A stretch of DNA of 64,000 bases from Aricia agestis (GCF_905147365.1 NC_056425.1:3789501-3853500); one strand, 5' to 3'; positions 46,401-53,303 are shown, numbered from the stretch's first letter. The notes: a model not told the origin generated them from the sequence alone. Made by a program: numbers and translations.

Positions 46401-48047
46401 GTGGTGCGCAAGTACATACTCGAACCTTCTAGGAAGGTCCAATGTTTGTTTACGTGCTTACCCTTTATTTGTTAGCGTGTTTGAATTTAGACCTTATGAC
46501 TGAGTCCATAAGGTCTAAATTAAATTCAACTTACTGCACTTATCGCAAGGACGGCAGTTTTATTGTGGCACATGCCCGAGCCTCCTAGAAATTTCCCACG
46601 GTTGTTTACTTGTTTACGTGAATCGGGAAATTTCTGGAATTCGTCTCGCCATATAAAAAGAGCCGCAGGCCGGCCCGGCAAGTCAGTTCAATCAGAGCGA
46701 TCTTCAAGGCGACATCAAGTGATCAATAGTGAGTGAACCAGTGAAACCTGCGACTTGGCTACGACCTAGGACAGTGATAGTGCTTAGTGATTGGACCTAG
46801 TGATTAGTGTTTGGACTTAGTGCTAAGTGTTGTGACCTAGTGTTTAGTGCAGTGTTAATAAAGTCTTCAAGAGAGTCATCAGGTCTTTCTCTCCAAATCC
46901 TCGAACCCTAGCACGTAACAATATTATTGTAGCTTTCCGTATACCAGCCTCTCCCAAAGTCGGTGATAACGCCTCAAGAGGGACGGTGTGGGACCCAGAA
47001 AAAAATGGGGGCATTGTGTAGAGGCTTGGGGGTGATTTATTTCATCAGGATGCATTTTAAATTGAATCAATGATTAAATATAATTTGTTCTTCATGTGGG
47101 CAGTAGACAAAATAAGTTTGGGAACCTCTGCTGACATGGTGATTGGAAAGCCACTTTTATAAATTTTTTTAAAATATTTTTTGTAACTTCATAATAACTG
47201 CACATTTATTTTGCAGGTCATATTTAAGACTTATCAGAATTAATGGAATTTACTTTGTTGCAGATGGAAGCCATACTTTGTAATCTTTAGAAACCTTAAA
47301 AGAATGAAAGGGTGTGATTAAATTAATCAGATTATTATAATACCTGTAATTGCTTGTAGAACGTCGGAGGAGGTGATGTTAGTACAGCCCATTAAACATT
47401 TGCTGAACTTCATGATTATTTCCTGGTCCGATGATGATAATTTGCTGCACATTGCATTTTTGAGGTCGATATTTTTTGAGTTCACGCAGACGAAAAATAG
47501 TAGCAGAGACGCAGAGAGATGTAGATCTTCTTCGGAACGGGGATCACATGTTCCATTTTCAAATTTGAAATCCGGGTACTTTTCGAGGATAAACTCTTGT
47601 ATGTTGTGTGCTTCTAACAAAGAAGACCTTGAGTCGTCAAGGCTTAGGTTTCTTCGCAATTGGGAAATGATGATCAACAAAGAGTCAAGGTTTATATCCA
47701 AGTCCTTACTATCTCTTTCATTGCAGTAGCAATTTATCTAAAATACAAAGTTCGACATTGTACGCTTAACATTAACTTTTATTTATCAGTAACCTTAATT
47801 AACCTTATTATTGTACATAAATATGAAATAATTAAGCTAACTCGCAGCATGTTTTCAAAACACCTGCCGATTACGAAACCGGTGACTTTTGGTACCTTAG
47901 TTAAAAATATGGATTCTAAATGATAGAGAATCATTATTAAAGTATGATTGTATTACTAACGCAAGTCATTTTGTGTGTTTATAGTTTAATTAATTATTTT
48001 TCGTAACTTACCCAGTTTGTAAGAATACATTTCCACTTGAGTAACAT
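22442..48047 (-). CDS. mud: Mud/NuMA/LIN-5 spindle-orientation coiled-coil protein, 18 coding exons
   Basis: The exons, in gene order, are 48047-48012, 47737-47344, 40682-40494, 40123-39909, 38253-38025, 37917-37820, 37736-33920, 33646-33317, 33238-32804, 32261-31926, 31735-31310, 31233-30050, 29644-29375, 28436-28346, 27623-27382, 25865-25752, 23204-23094 and 22489-22442. Every border has GT/AG and the phases agree throughout, giving 8565 nt or 2854 residues. Residues 1-143 form a small globular domain like the NuMA N-terminus. Coiled coil fills about 200-2600. Exon 13 has LWNVGEKFIIQKDEAQWLRK. Exon 15 has KRLSELQRRNTLCQPHLKSS, which matches the LGN/Pins-binding segment of NuMA as I know it. 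The tail is basic (RGRRLSNIFRKK). The family links cortical Pins/LGN to dynein and orients the mitotic spindle. A 6.2 kb retrotransposon sits in intron 2. The name rests on motif recognition; splicing is inferred. Confidence 0.85.
22865..23080 (+). repeat. Interspersed repeat family A abutting mud exon 17
   Basis: A well-preserved copy starts atccatactaatattataaa with a gtctgtctgtccgtc tract and ends gcggacgtctagtctca. It stops about a dozen bases short of the weak exon 17 donor (GAG|gtacac at 23093). Reading through the donor gives about 32 codons derived from the repeat and then a stop. Confidence 0.7.
23318..23505. mobile_element. 188-bp near-perfect fold-back element in mud intron 16
   Basis: Two arms of about 85 bases pair almost completely: ggcgcagcgcagacaacaga ... 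gcagtaacgcacac against gtgtgcgttactgcatataa ... tgtctgcgctgcgcc. A third partial copy of gcgcagcgcagac fills the loop. There is no ORF. It would form a very stable hairpin in the mud pre-mRNA. Confidence 0.8.
23506..24142. other. mud intron 16 sequence without recognised element
   Basis: A 103-codon ORF (23476-23787, -) starts inside the fold-back element and is not supported as a gene. Confidence 0.35.
24143..24655 (+). repeat. Interspersed repeat family C
   Basis: Begins aaccggccaagtgcgagtcg and gactcgcgcaccgagggttc, and ends gaggtacggaaccctaaaaa. Inside are paired 'agacctgagta..tggtat' blocks and a gacggacagacgg tract. Fragments with the same ends occur at 5345-6410, 9545-9850 and 56780-56900. 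Confidence 0.6.
24730..25075 (-). repeat. SINE-like repeat family B, full-length, reverse orientation
   Basis: Contains all family B blocks in reverse order, from 'gcaaacgagcaaacgggtca' to 'gccgaagcatggctctccca', with a tripled ggaatagggg(a)gggtaggga unit in the purine tract. Confidence 0.65.
25265..25422. mobile_element. 158-bp Harbinger-like MITE
   Basis: The inverted ends cggccgttcccaatatt / aatattgggaacggccg are followed inside by an inverted atctatctctggttt block. TTA is duplicated on both sides (25262-25264 and 25423-25425). Confidence 0.7.
25483..25542. repeat. Perfect 25-bp hairpin
   Basis: agttatgtcaatgttaattg + tgata is followed by a 10-base loop (tctaggtacc) and then the exact inverse. 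No known function; it may be the core of a decayed fold-back element. Confidence 0.8.
26008..26190. mobile_element. 183-bp Harbinger-like MITE
   Basis: The inverted ends aggtacaatcccgttcatcg / cgatgcacggtattgtacct continue into an inverted gcgacagtcgtaagc block. TTA is duplicated at both sides (26005-26007, 26191-26193). Extra copies of cgacagtcgta inside create several alternative hairpins. Confidence 0.75.
26338..26508. mobile_element. 171-bp MITE with taggctggcctcacaca ends
   Basis: The inverted ends ttaggctggcctcacaca / tgtgtgaggccagcctaa are followed by inverted gaaattcata blocks. There is no ORF. Confidence 0.7.
27012..27323 (+). repeat. SINE-like repeat family B
   Basis: A full-length copy runs from 'cgtgggagagccatgcttcg' to 'gcccccttatttcataaaa', in mud intron 15, opposite to the gene. 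Confidence 0.65.
27382..27623 (-). CDS. mud: mud exon 15: LGN/Pins-binding segment
   Basis: The exon begins after tcttttcag and ends AAG|gtaaaa. An acidic start (MSDEEGEVFDNRCLREL) and a Gly/Arg-rich linker precede KRLSELQRRNTLCQPHLKSS (27492 downwards) and YPAETQF. In NuMA the comparable segment, with ELQ.RN..CPPHLK and YP.E, binds the TPR repeats of LGN/Pins. Conservation of this spacing is the strongest evidence for the gene's identity. Confidence 0.8.
27624..28345. other. mud intron 14
   Basis: A weak inverted pair (acgccgaacgcgctgc / gcgttcggcgcgtacgg, about 27950-28055) is the only structure seen. Confidence 0.35.
28495..28671 (-). repeat. Interspersed repeat family A, reverse orientation
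   Basis: Runs from 'tagatgacgcccgcaactcc' to 'ttataatattagtatgg' within mud intron 13. Confidence 0.6.
28890..29250 (+). repeat. Interspersed repeat family D
   Basis: Starts ctatactaatattataaagc and contains 'aactactagtccgattt' and 'agatagcccatttatcgaag', ending 'gcgggcgtagccgcgtggaa'. It shares only its first bases with family A. It lies in mud intron 13. Confidence 0.5.
29375..29644 (-). CDS. mud: mud exon 13: conserved C-terminal coiled-coil end
   Basis: Ninety codons in phase 0 open TLKFQKELYVDQISQFQEKH, continue a coiled coil, and end with LWNVGEKFIIQKDEAQWLRK and GSLMSLQHVHS. The abrupt loss of heptads after the Trp-containing motif suggests it marks the border between rod and tail. 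Confidence 0.75.
29910..29915 (-). terminator. Poly(A) signal of the short, membrane-anchored mud transcript
   Basis: AATAAA on the - strand in caaataaagttt, shortly after the stop at 29972. Confidence 0.55.
29972..31233 (-). CDS. mud: mud exon 12, long form: alternative membrane-anchored C-terminus
   Basis: If the donor ATG|gtcagt at 30050/30049 is not used, the frame continues for 25 codons, VSILPILLLVLTYQVVWWYY and a few more, to a stop at 29972. That is a single hydrophobic helix at the extreme C-terminus, a tail-anchor arrangement. AATAAA on the - strand at 29915-29910 lies about 57 bases further on. The resulting isoform would have 2588 residues, keep the coiled coil and lack the Pins-binding tail. 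Drosophila Mud isoforms with a C-terminal membrane segment have been described as far as I recall. RNA data are needed to prove the isoform. Confidence 0.7.
32297..32560 (+). pseudogene. LINE ORF1-like (FP domain) fragment in mud intron 9
   Basis: An open frame, antisense to mud, reads SMTVEDVVNYIREKTTY, VERLHSRQVNFSSFVVRVP and FWPAGVVYRRFRGRL, then a stop. The pattern of RVP...FWP.GV..RRFRG is that of the baculovirus-FP-like C-terminal domain found in ORF1 of insect non-LTR retrotransposons. The sequence that follows ends in an A-rich tail near 32730 (cttaataaaaaatttg). So the 3' end of ORF1 appears next to a 3' tail, with the reverse transcriptase missing. The assignment is from memory of the family. 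Confidence 0.55.
33920..37736 (-). CDS. mud: mud exon 7: 1272-residue coiled coil with internal tandem repeats
   Basis: A single 3817-nt exon encodes almost pure heptad-rich sequence (residues about 388-1659). The first third is irregular. The rest contains twelve related units built around SLESQLQTEIQ followed by SKL.EVESEKEIL, LTSEKEMLLKEKE and LQNKFDE. Spacing is 210-264 nt. Three neighbouring units near 35471, 35681 and 35891 are exactly 210 nt (70 residues, ten heptads) apart and almost identical at the DNA level, so they arose by recent tandem duplication. The unit number may vary between individuals or be miscounted in assemblies. Confidence 0.85.
38388..39715. repeat. About 1.3-kb interspersed repeat in mud intron 4
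   Basis: One end is 'ctagcggcccggcccggctt' + 'cgcacgggt', the other a caaacaaacaaacaa tract with 'tttataatagtagtgtagat'. Both are typical ends of an insect interspersed repeat. The interior is AT-rich and non-coding. Confidence 0.5.
40235..40440. mobile_element. 206-bp GC-rich fold-back element in mud intron 3
   Basis: The arms aggcgggtccacacagagcg ... gtgtggacgtgcctcg mirror cgaggcacgtccacac-type sequence ... cgctctgtgtggacccgcct. The arms are about 85-90 bases with few mismatches. Short palindromes (cctcgcgagg) lie inside each arm, and the centre holds a direct repeat (gaggcaagcgggtgtgcctcg type, three units). It occupies more than half of the 370-bp intron. Confidence 0.8.
40731..41276 (+). 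repeat. 5' LTR
   Basis: 546 bp. It contains a TATA box (tataaaaag, 41008-41016), a likely initiator (tcagttc near 41039) and AATAAA (41213-41218), so U3, R and U5 can be placed in that order. Several gtgatagtgcttagtgattgg-like direct repeats fill R/U5 (41130-41205). Confidence 0.95.
41004..41045 (+). promoter_or_regulatory. LTR promoter core
   Basis: tataaaaag is followed about 25 bases later by tcagttc, matching the arthropod initiator TCAGT. The corresponding site in the 3' LTR would fire antisense to mud, into intron 2. Confidence 0.6.
41279..41296 (+). other. Primer binding site, tRNA-Leu type
   Basis: tggtgtcagaagtgcgat starts two bases after the 5' LTR. tggtgtcag.agtg is complementary to the 3' end of tRNA-Leu (CACT.CTGACACCA). 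Confidence 0.7.
41297..42769 (+). CDS. Retrotransposon Gag
   Basis: 490 residues. After a short start (MEMPLTPREDF), residues about 35-125 are a Pro/Thr/His/Ala-rich low-complexity region encoded by imperfect repeats of a cgcccactggctccgcccac type unit. A coiled-coil piece follows (about 145-235), then a capsid-like helical domain (VPPYDGTTSWNAYRQQF, ALTVALRGQALSVLEA, LRDRVQRSVEGLQQWALEIE). Last comes one CCHC zinc knuckle, CYKCGERGHLQLNC. Gag packages the RNA and forms the particle. The frame ends right after a GGGAAAC slippery site, so pro is probably made by -1 frameshifting. Confidence 0.9.
   Translation: MEMPLTPREDFKGSVRTRAQRAAAIDSERGVAEATPTGDQAPPTGSAHRDTPTGHAPQAPPTLGVATPTSSAHRDPPTDHAPQAPPTSAVATPTQATPTGSAHQDTPTGSAHWAPPAQAPSTTSIHPATPVVSATPQMAPQLESIIELIQALQDSQRAMMEAQDRRFGALQESQEQQKDLQEKALLAIKDVSDTVTTLRKDIDVIDERVTRLGLDMENVKTNITELQKKVVRLETTGVATCSGNSGVAHGPRVKVPPYDGTTSWNAYRQQFQTVASANGWTDEQSLTALTVALRGQALSVLEAHTGNGFKDLMEALESRYGKRHLEHVFRAQLRDRVQRSVEGLQQWALEIEKLVKKAHPGADSKMIDTNIVQAFVDGIRDLEVRAAVRLRHHTSLKEALAHALEVEAVRRDIRQTHKIHEVSEEVKEVKAPTKKNFGVMCYKCGERGHLQLNCPQKETQMARMKRLEERIEQIEQRKGTSSPVRDQGNE
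42757..42763 (+). promoter_or_regulatory. -1 ribosomal frameshift heptamer GGGAAAC
   Basis: In the gag frame it reads caG GGA AAC gaa taa, the X XXY YYZ arrangement, two codons before the gag stop. Slipping back one base enters the pro frame, which is open here and continues to 43554. The same heptamer serves gag-pro shifts in some vertebrate retroviruses. Confidence 0.65.
42758..43554 (+). CDS. Retrotransposon protease ORF
   Basis: This frame has no need of its own start: it is open upstream into gag, and the first ATG is at 42892. The retropepsin signature LDTGASRTIVNP lies early (about 42898-42930), followed by the flap-like and ILGLDFM regions of Ty3/gypsy proteases (DDCILGLDFMKK). About 150 further residues of linker run to the TGA at 43552. 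The protease cleaves Gag and Gag-Pol. It lies in a frame different from both gag and pol. Confidence 0.85.
43538..46363 (+). CDS. Retrotransposon Pol: reverse transcriptase, RNase H, integrase
   Basis: Open from 43538; first ATG at 43586 (925 residues). RT carries SPWCSPVVLLKKKDG, FCVDYRRLN, STLDLKSGYWQV and the catalytic YLDDVIIVG. RNase H starts at FIVDTDASNTAIGGVLSQ. Integrase has the HHCC zinc finger (HDGVSGGHLG ... CRKCTTCAAVK), the D, D and E catalytic positions (IAVDVAGPFPV, IHSDQGRNFES, HPQSDGMVERFNQTLE) and a GPY/F-like end (WDGPYKVVTRLNDVTYRI). There is no chromodomain. The pol frame is +1 relative to pro and overlaps it by 17 bases, so translation needs a second recoding event or reinitiation, unless this copy is damaged. 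Confidence 0.95.
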   Translation: MSYSNDCKSNLTYSQGMKAKKFLQRHANIFSSQEGDLGRTSMVQHRIDTGSENPIRQRARRIPIAKEKEVEGLLEEMRRHKIIEPSASPWCSPVVLLKKKDGSTRFCVDYRRLNDVTKKDSYPLPRIDDTLDTLSGMKWFSTLDLKSGYWQVEIHPKDKEKTAFSTGKGLWQFNVMPFGLCNAPATPTFERLMECVLAGLVGEACLVYLDDVIIVGRDFEDHLRNLERVFAKIEGAKLKLNPKKCRLFRSKVNYLGHVISSDGIQTDPEKLEAVQNWPTPKNKIEVRAFLGLCSYYRRFVKGFSEIAKPLHRLTEYKRQFIWDETSEDSFQKLKKHLCETPILGYPQPEGQFIVDTDASNTAIGGVLSQKQGEREVVIAYFSKSLSKPERNYCVTRRELLAVVKTLQHFSKYLIDRHFLLRTDHAALKWLLQFKNPEGQVARWIEQLQEYDFKTEHRSGKAHGNADALSRRPCSEDCKHCVKQESNEVTLKLTKTSPLGPWENDAMREAQETDDDLRHIITWKKRGDEKPIWSEVAPTGAVTKAYWAQWDSLILQNGILNRKWEKTNGREFHLQIVVPRTRVPDVLREMHDGVSGGHLGVKRTLTKVRERFYWLHCRDDVQDWCRKCTTCAAVKGPQTRSRGSLRLYNVGAPWERIAVDVAGPFPVTELGNKYFMVVMDYFTKWPEVFAIPNQEATTVASKLVEEVISRFGVPLEIHSDQGRNFESQVFQEVCRILGMHKTRTTAYHPQSDGMVERFNQTLERHLVKLVDDKQKDWDKYIPLFLLSYRTAEHESIKATPAYVNYGRELRVPVDLLTGGSPEEPKTVPDYVCDLREKMRYIHAMVRENGLQSSENMKTRYDRKSNTSGFEEGSLVWLHNPTRRKGKSPKLQTKWDGPYKVVTRLNDVTYRIQKQPRGTFKVVHIDRLARYHGSNNDARDEHL
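46362..46374 (+). other. Polypurine tract
   Basis: aagaggggagtag sits directly before the 3' LTR, the usual plus-strand primer position. Confidence 0.75.
46375..46920 (+). repeat. 3' LTR
   Basis: Same length and, on direct reading, same sequence as the 5' LTR. The 4-bp atat duplication follows. AATAAA is at 46857-46862. Confidence 0.95.
46925..47343. other. Remaining mud intron 2 sequence
   Basis: AT-rich intron between the retrotransposon and exon 2; nothing recognised. Confidence 0.4.
47344..48047 (-). CDS. mud: mud exons 1-2: N-terminal globular domain
   Basis: The ATG at 48047-48045 opens a 36-base coding piece (MLLKWKCILTNW) ending in a strong donor (TGG|gtaagt). Exon 2 starts after ttttag at 47737 and runs to ACAG|gta at 47344. 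Together they encode about 143 residues of alternating helices without coiled coil (SLLIIISQLRRNL, NIQEFILEKYPDF, SASLLLFFVCVN, QEIIMKFSKCLMG). The length and pattern fit the NuMA/Hook-like N-terminal domain that contacts dynein adaptors in the family; the similarity is to the fold pattern rather than to strong motifs. Confidence 0.7.
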
Positions 48048-48772
48048 CGCGAACTGCTTTTTTTGTCGTTTTGAAGCCGTTACCTTTTAAGTCTACTATA
48101 GTATCTAAATATACACGTAATTTACTTTAAAACTAAGTAATTCACTAATTTTTACAACTAATTTTTAAACAATACGCCTTCAAACAACAGTTGTTTCTAT
48201 CCGTTTCTGTCAGTTGATGTTTGAATTTGCTTATTTTTTAATGAAGACAACAGATAATAAAATATGGCAAGAACGTTGATGCCAAAAACGAGAAGTGGTG
48301 ACTTGGTAGTTCCAGTTGGTGAGCCGTGAGGAAAATGAGCACAAAATGAGATCGAATCATCGAGTACAAAAAAATATTGCAAATAAGCGAATAGCGAGAA
48401 ACAAAAATATGTGGGTCTAAGTAATGTCTTAGATCTTGAGAGTTGAGGGTTTGATCATTTTTCTATCGATTTTATCACTCGATTCAGAAAAATTTAACTT
48501 GTCAAATGATATTGTCACCTGTCATTTGTTAAAATCATAAAATTCAAAACATAACCTATACCAGGCTATATCTTTTCTAAATAATTTCGTAAAAAAACTT
48601 TATATTATAACAATAATACCTAAATATAAATATTATAAACTGTTCAATGTTATGATAATGTAAAGAAATTTTTTAATTCGTGGAGACGCGTATGGTTGTA
48701 GAAATACTGTGTAGAAAATTCTCAAAAGAAATCCTCATTTTAAGATCACAAAGATAATTAAATCATTTCAAA
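48048..48772. promoter_or_regulatory. Divergent upstream region of mud and the NUDT2-like gene
   Basis: About 725 bp separate the two opposite ATGs, so both promoters and 5' UTRs must lie here or upstream in hidden exons. No TATA box in a convincing position and no repeat was recognised; a shared bidirectional promoter is possible. Confidence 0.4.
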
Positions 48773-49759
48773 ATGTCACCTACGAGAGCAGCAGGATTAG
48801 TTATTTATAGATATACAAATCAAGTAATACAGTTTCTGATGTTACAAACATCCTATGGGGCTCACCATTGGACCCCTCCAAAGGGTAAATATTAACTTAT
48901 CGATTAAACGTATCGTTATTATTTAAACAATACGTGCATTTCATTTCACGAACCAATCTAGAATAAATTATAAAGTGTATACTATTTGTAATAGCATCAT
49001 TTGTATTTCAGTTGTAATTTTACACATTTTTAGGTCATGTGGACCCAGGAGAATCAGACTGGGTAACAGCACTTCGGGAAACTCAAGAAGAGGCTGGTTT
49101 TACTGCTGAGGATCTAGAGGTTTATTTTATGAATTAAAGACGTGAGTAGAAGAACAAAAGAAGTACCAGTAAAAAAAAATGCCTTTGCGTAAATGGAGGC
49201 TTAAGGGCCAGAAAAATTATTTTAAATAAAAAAAAAATGCATTTTATGTATAGCCAGATATATTAGCCAGGTGGTGCAGTAGATAAGTTACAAGGTTTGA
49301 TCAAATTAAAGGGAAAATATGAGCAAATATCTGATGGTTACAAAATGTTACTTATTATGTACTTCCACTCACATCTTCAATTGTAGAATGACTTAGCCTT
49401 AGCTATTGTAAAATTAAGTACCTCAAATTAAAGTAATGCTCTACTTCAAAGTTAAAAGGGCAATCCAAAAAATGTTATGTTCTTTACGTGGTTAATCGGA
49501 TATGTTATTTTATCTTTTTAATATTTTCCAGATTTATAAAACCATATCGAAATCACTGCACTATGAAGTTAATGGAAAGCCAAAAGAGGTTGTATACTGG
49601 CTAGCAAAACTTAAAATTCCCGAACAGAAAGTGACTTTATCAGATGAACATCAAGATTTAAAGTGGTTGCCATTGCATCAAGCTCAAGAAATCTCAGGAT
49701 TTGAAGACATGAAGAACTTGTTAGCTGATTTCCATGAAGAGGCTTCTAAAATGATTTAG
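48773..49759 (+). CDS. Nudix hydrolase, NUDT2-like bis(5'-nucleosyl)-tetraphosphatase
   Basis: The exons are 48773-48884, 49034-49119 and 49532-49759; phases agree and give 141 residues. The protein starts MSPTRAAGLVIYRYTNQ and HHWTPPKG. The complete Nudix box follows at residues 38-60, GHVDPGESDWVTALRETQEE + AGF, with the REx2EE metal ligands. The end has YEVNGKPKEVVYWLAKL and LKWLPLHQAQEI, as in NUDT2. The size also fits (family about 147 residues). NUDT2 splits Ap4A asymmetrically into ATP and AMP in the cytosol or nucleus. The exon 2 donor (GAG|gtttat) is weak. It is divergent from mud. Confidence 0.85.
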
Positions 49760-50594
49760 TTATTTCTGTAAAAATTAAAATTATCAGGCAGCGCAAAGCA
49801 ATCCCTAGTATATCTATATCCCACAACCTTTACATTTTTAGGTACACTTTACGGAAAAACTATCACGCCTATTGATTTGTGCTTTAAACACAATAATTAG
49901 TAATTTAAATGGTAATTTCTATTTATATGTACTATGTAGATGTGTTATCATCAGTCATTCAAGGTCCGAGCCCTCGCAAAGCTTGGCTTTTAGCTAGTTT
50001 ATTGGTATTGCAAAAACATAGTGATTATATTCTCTTTGTTGCAATAATTAAGTTACCCCCTGCCCATAGAGAAAAATTGGCCCTGCCTATTGCCCTGCCT
50101 GTATTCGGAACATGCACGTCAGTAGTGACATATTTCAAACGAAGTTTTAGGGGCATGTGTCAAAAAATAAACAACAAGAGTTTGTTTAATATGTAAATAT
50201 TATAGCAAATAAAATATATTTAGAACAATAATTAATGGTATTTGGGTTAGATTTAGTGAAAAACTACTTGTGGAAAATGAATACAATAATAAAAAACTGG
50301 TTTTGAAAGTGTTTTTTACTCAATAAGTTTCAAGGACCAATCTATGCTAAAAGGAAATAAATTGGTGTTAGCAGGACATGTAAGGGATGTAGAAGAGCTA
50401 AGAACTAATGGCAATGGTATTCAATACGAGCCAATATAATTTGTTGAACATTGGTGACTTCAGCACCCTATAAAACAAGTTCAAACATAAGTTAATGAAC
50501 CAACCAAAAACGTAACTAAGCATTACATAAAGCAAGTCTATACATTTTTATTCATTCTTACAGATAGATAATAATCATTGGGTTGTTGCTGCGT
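49760..50594. other. NUDT2-like 3' flank
   Basis: AATAAA occurs near 50207 (gcaaataaaatat). A 95-codon ORF (49909-50196) has no motif I recognise and is read as 3' UTR or chance. Confidence 0.35.
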
Positions 50595-51198
50595 TTATAA
50601 CCAGAGCGGCAAGTGCAAACTTATTGCTGCTTTAAAATAATCAATGATCGGTTTGGTATAATGATTCGGGTTGGTAATTGGGAGTGGATTATGGTCGGCA
50701 ATTGGATGATGATTTTGAAATGAAAGACAACGCAAAATCAGCAAAAATCTGTCTCGGCTCATATAGTTTTTAAAACACAATGAAAAAAGTGGATGAGTGC
50801 TCCAGTAATCATTAATTCTGTTTAACTTTATCGTACCCATATGGAATAATAAAGCCAAAAAAATTGCCATTTCCTCAACGTTTGTGTTCTTCCATCTATT
50901 AATCCTACTACTGTTGTGCGTTGCCTCCAGTAAAACCCTCAAAGCATGGGTATTTACACTATAGACTAAAATCGTAATAAAACTGGTGTTAAATAATAAA
51001 TTTAAAAAATCTATCGGGGACTCAGCTGGTCCGGCGTTGATAACCGGTCTGCTGATAAAAGGGATGTCGCGGAACGTGTTCTGGTCGCTCCATTCCTCTG
51101 CGTCCTCAGGCCCGGAGTCCTCCGAAGTGTCCTCACTTTCCGCTGAAGAACTGCCGTCTTCGTCATGATGTTCTATTGGAGCAGAGCCCAATAGGTCA

Positions 51199-52821
51199 CT
51201 AAAACAAAAATACAAATTAGGTACCTATTTGTAATCTTGAAGAAAATGGGAGATAGATATATTTGTTCCACTGTAGTTGATCACAAAGAGTTCATAATAT
51301 GAATCATTATAATTATTTTAATGGTAATGTACGATCAGTGGGTCATAATTGTACACTTATATAATATTGACATAACCACTAATATTGATATTAATATTGA
51401 TTAGGTATATTAAACAGTGTGTTGTGTAAACACCGTTTTCCGTGAAACCATCAAATGAGCCCGTCAAAATGAACAACTTTTACTATGAGAACAATGCTGG
51501 GAACTCAAAAAAATCCGTCTTCCGCTTTTTATTTTTTAGTTACCTACTTACTTAATTAAAAATTAATATTTTACCTTAGATAAAACCAGTAAAGAAAAAT
51601 TTTTTTTTCTTGTTCCTATTATTTAATGACTCTTATCCGATTTTTTACATTGAAAATTAACCAAAAACAGAATTTTTAAAAAAGAAAGTTGCTGTGCTTA
51701 GCTAAATACAACTATAACATTTTTGAAAAGTTTTTAGAGATTAACGATCGTCGTAACCAAGATAAAAGGGTTTGGAAGGATTTAAGGGTTGTAACAAAAA
51801 GTGTGTAACACGTACTTATTGTGCGTATTAAATTTTTAAAGAAATGATAAGTTTTAAGTACTTTAAAACGTTTTAATATCCCCAAAAATTTGTAAAATAG
51901 ACTTTTTTTTTCTACATTTGTTGAGAATTTATTTAAGTAAGAGCTAAAATGTTAAATGCATCGACAAATTAAAGGTTTTTTCTAGCCTTTGAAATACATT
52001 TAAACTTCCTAATTACAGCCAGAAAAAAGGTTGGGTGCTACAAATCTCACGTACATACTAAAGACGCATGCTGCGAGCTATGTTTTGTTCTTTACCTAAT
52101 TTGTATTTTTTTCCTCTAAGTATGTTTTAGCGAATATAGTATTGAAAAAAATAAATTTAAAATCAATTTTAGTCTGTTAAAACTTAACAAAAGAAATAAA
52201 ATACAGTTTTTCTTCGAAATATACGTGAAAAGTTTGTGCTACATTTTTGGAAAATTTAATAAAGTAAGAGCTAAAAAGTTATATACATTAACAAATAAAA
52301 GGCTTTGTTGAGCCTAAGAAATAATTTAAAACTTCCTATTTAAAACCAAAAAAAAAAAAAAAATAGGAACGCCATTTAACTGCCGAAGCACACAACAAGC
52401 TCATTTGGGGGTATGCTCATCTAGATACAAAAATATTAATTTTATTATGTAGGTATTTTTTCAACTTATTTTTTTTTTGTTTGGAATATAAGTAACGATA
52501 CAAATCCAAAAAATTATAATATTTTTTATTATTTTGCTACAAATATGCAGATTTTCTTCAAAATTTTACAGTTTACTTGAAGTGGAAGAGAATAATTTTA
52601 AAATTCAAAAGCACAACTTTTCGATAGGTAAACTTTTTTTTTATGTTATCAGCTACCCATTCCTTTTTTCTTTTCAATTTTCATCCACTATTACATAAAT
52701 CGGAGGTTTGCACGATTTTTACGCTCTAAGCACGTTCCACCAATGATATTCTACTCATTGCGTTCCACTATAGGTATATAAAAAAGTTTGACAGTAAAAT
52801 TTTAAATCGAAATCAAGTCTA
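51199..52821. other. Intron of the piggyBac-like remnant, very AT-rich
   Basis: Two related stretches (about 51840-52010 and 52130-52340) share 'tttaagtaagagctaaaa'-like and 'aaaggttttttctagcct'-like sequence, suggesting an old duplication. Nothing coding. Confidence 0.4.
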
Positions 52822-53303
52822 AAGCGCTTATTTCACTTGTCCTATTTAGGAAGTCCTAGCTAGGATCCTAAAAAATTTAGTCAAGTGGAATAACATTTAG
52901 AAAGCTAGGATCCTAAATCGGAAAAAAATGTGGCTCCTGAATGACTAAATCAGTGTTGCCAGATGGTTTCAACCTTTTATCTGTAGTGGGAACTGCTAAA
53001 TCTGTATTAAAGTCAATTTATATTATGTTATAAGATCTGGAATCCATTCGTAGGTAATTTCTTAAGTCTGCTGGTTCCAAATAGTTCAGAAAGTTCATAA
53101 TTCATAATTTTACGTGGAGCAAAAATTTTTTCAACCATCTTTTTCACCTTTTATTTATTTTTATTATCATTGAGCCAACAGCTAAGCCTATGAGAAGACC
53201 AATTTTTTGTTGCTTTGATAGAACTGGAGCCATTAAGAAGACAAGAAGACGTCTGACAAAAATTACAACTGTCACTAAATTAGGACAAGTGGAATAAGTG
53301 CTT
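52822..53303. mobile_element. Candidate MITE with gcttattccacttgtccta-type ends
   Basis: aagcgcttatttcacttgtc at the left mirrors gacaagtggaataagtgctt at the right with one or two mismatches. Further gtcaagtggaataa and aggatcct blocks lie inside. Length about 480 bp. An 82-codon ORF inside and beyond it (53144-53392, -) is not recognised. Confidence 0.5.

Larger units (their letters stand above)
40731..46920 (+). mobile_element. Ty3/gypsy LTR retrotransposon, recent insertion in mud intron 2
   Basis: The two 546-bp LTRs (40731-41276 and 46375-46920) read as identical base for base. They start tgttac and end gtaaca, and are flanked by a 4-bp atat duplication (40727-40730, 46921-46924). Inside are a tRNA-Leu-type primer site, gag, pro, pol (RT-RNase H-integrase order, which defines Ty3/gypsy) and a polypurine tract. 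There is no envelope ORF. The element is antisense to mud. Identical LTRs mean a very young insertion. Confidence 0.95.

Noticed and set aside
47327..47701. TTG at 47701 as the mud start
   Set aside because: The frame continues upstream to a splice acceptor at 47738, and exon 1 supplies an ATG in phase at 48047.
49909..50196. 95-codon ORF downstream of the NUDT2-like gene
   Set aside because: No recognised motif, no splice partner, and it lies where the 3' UTR is expected.
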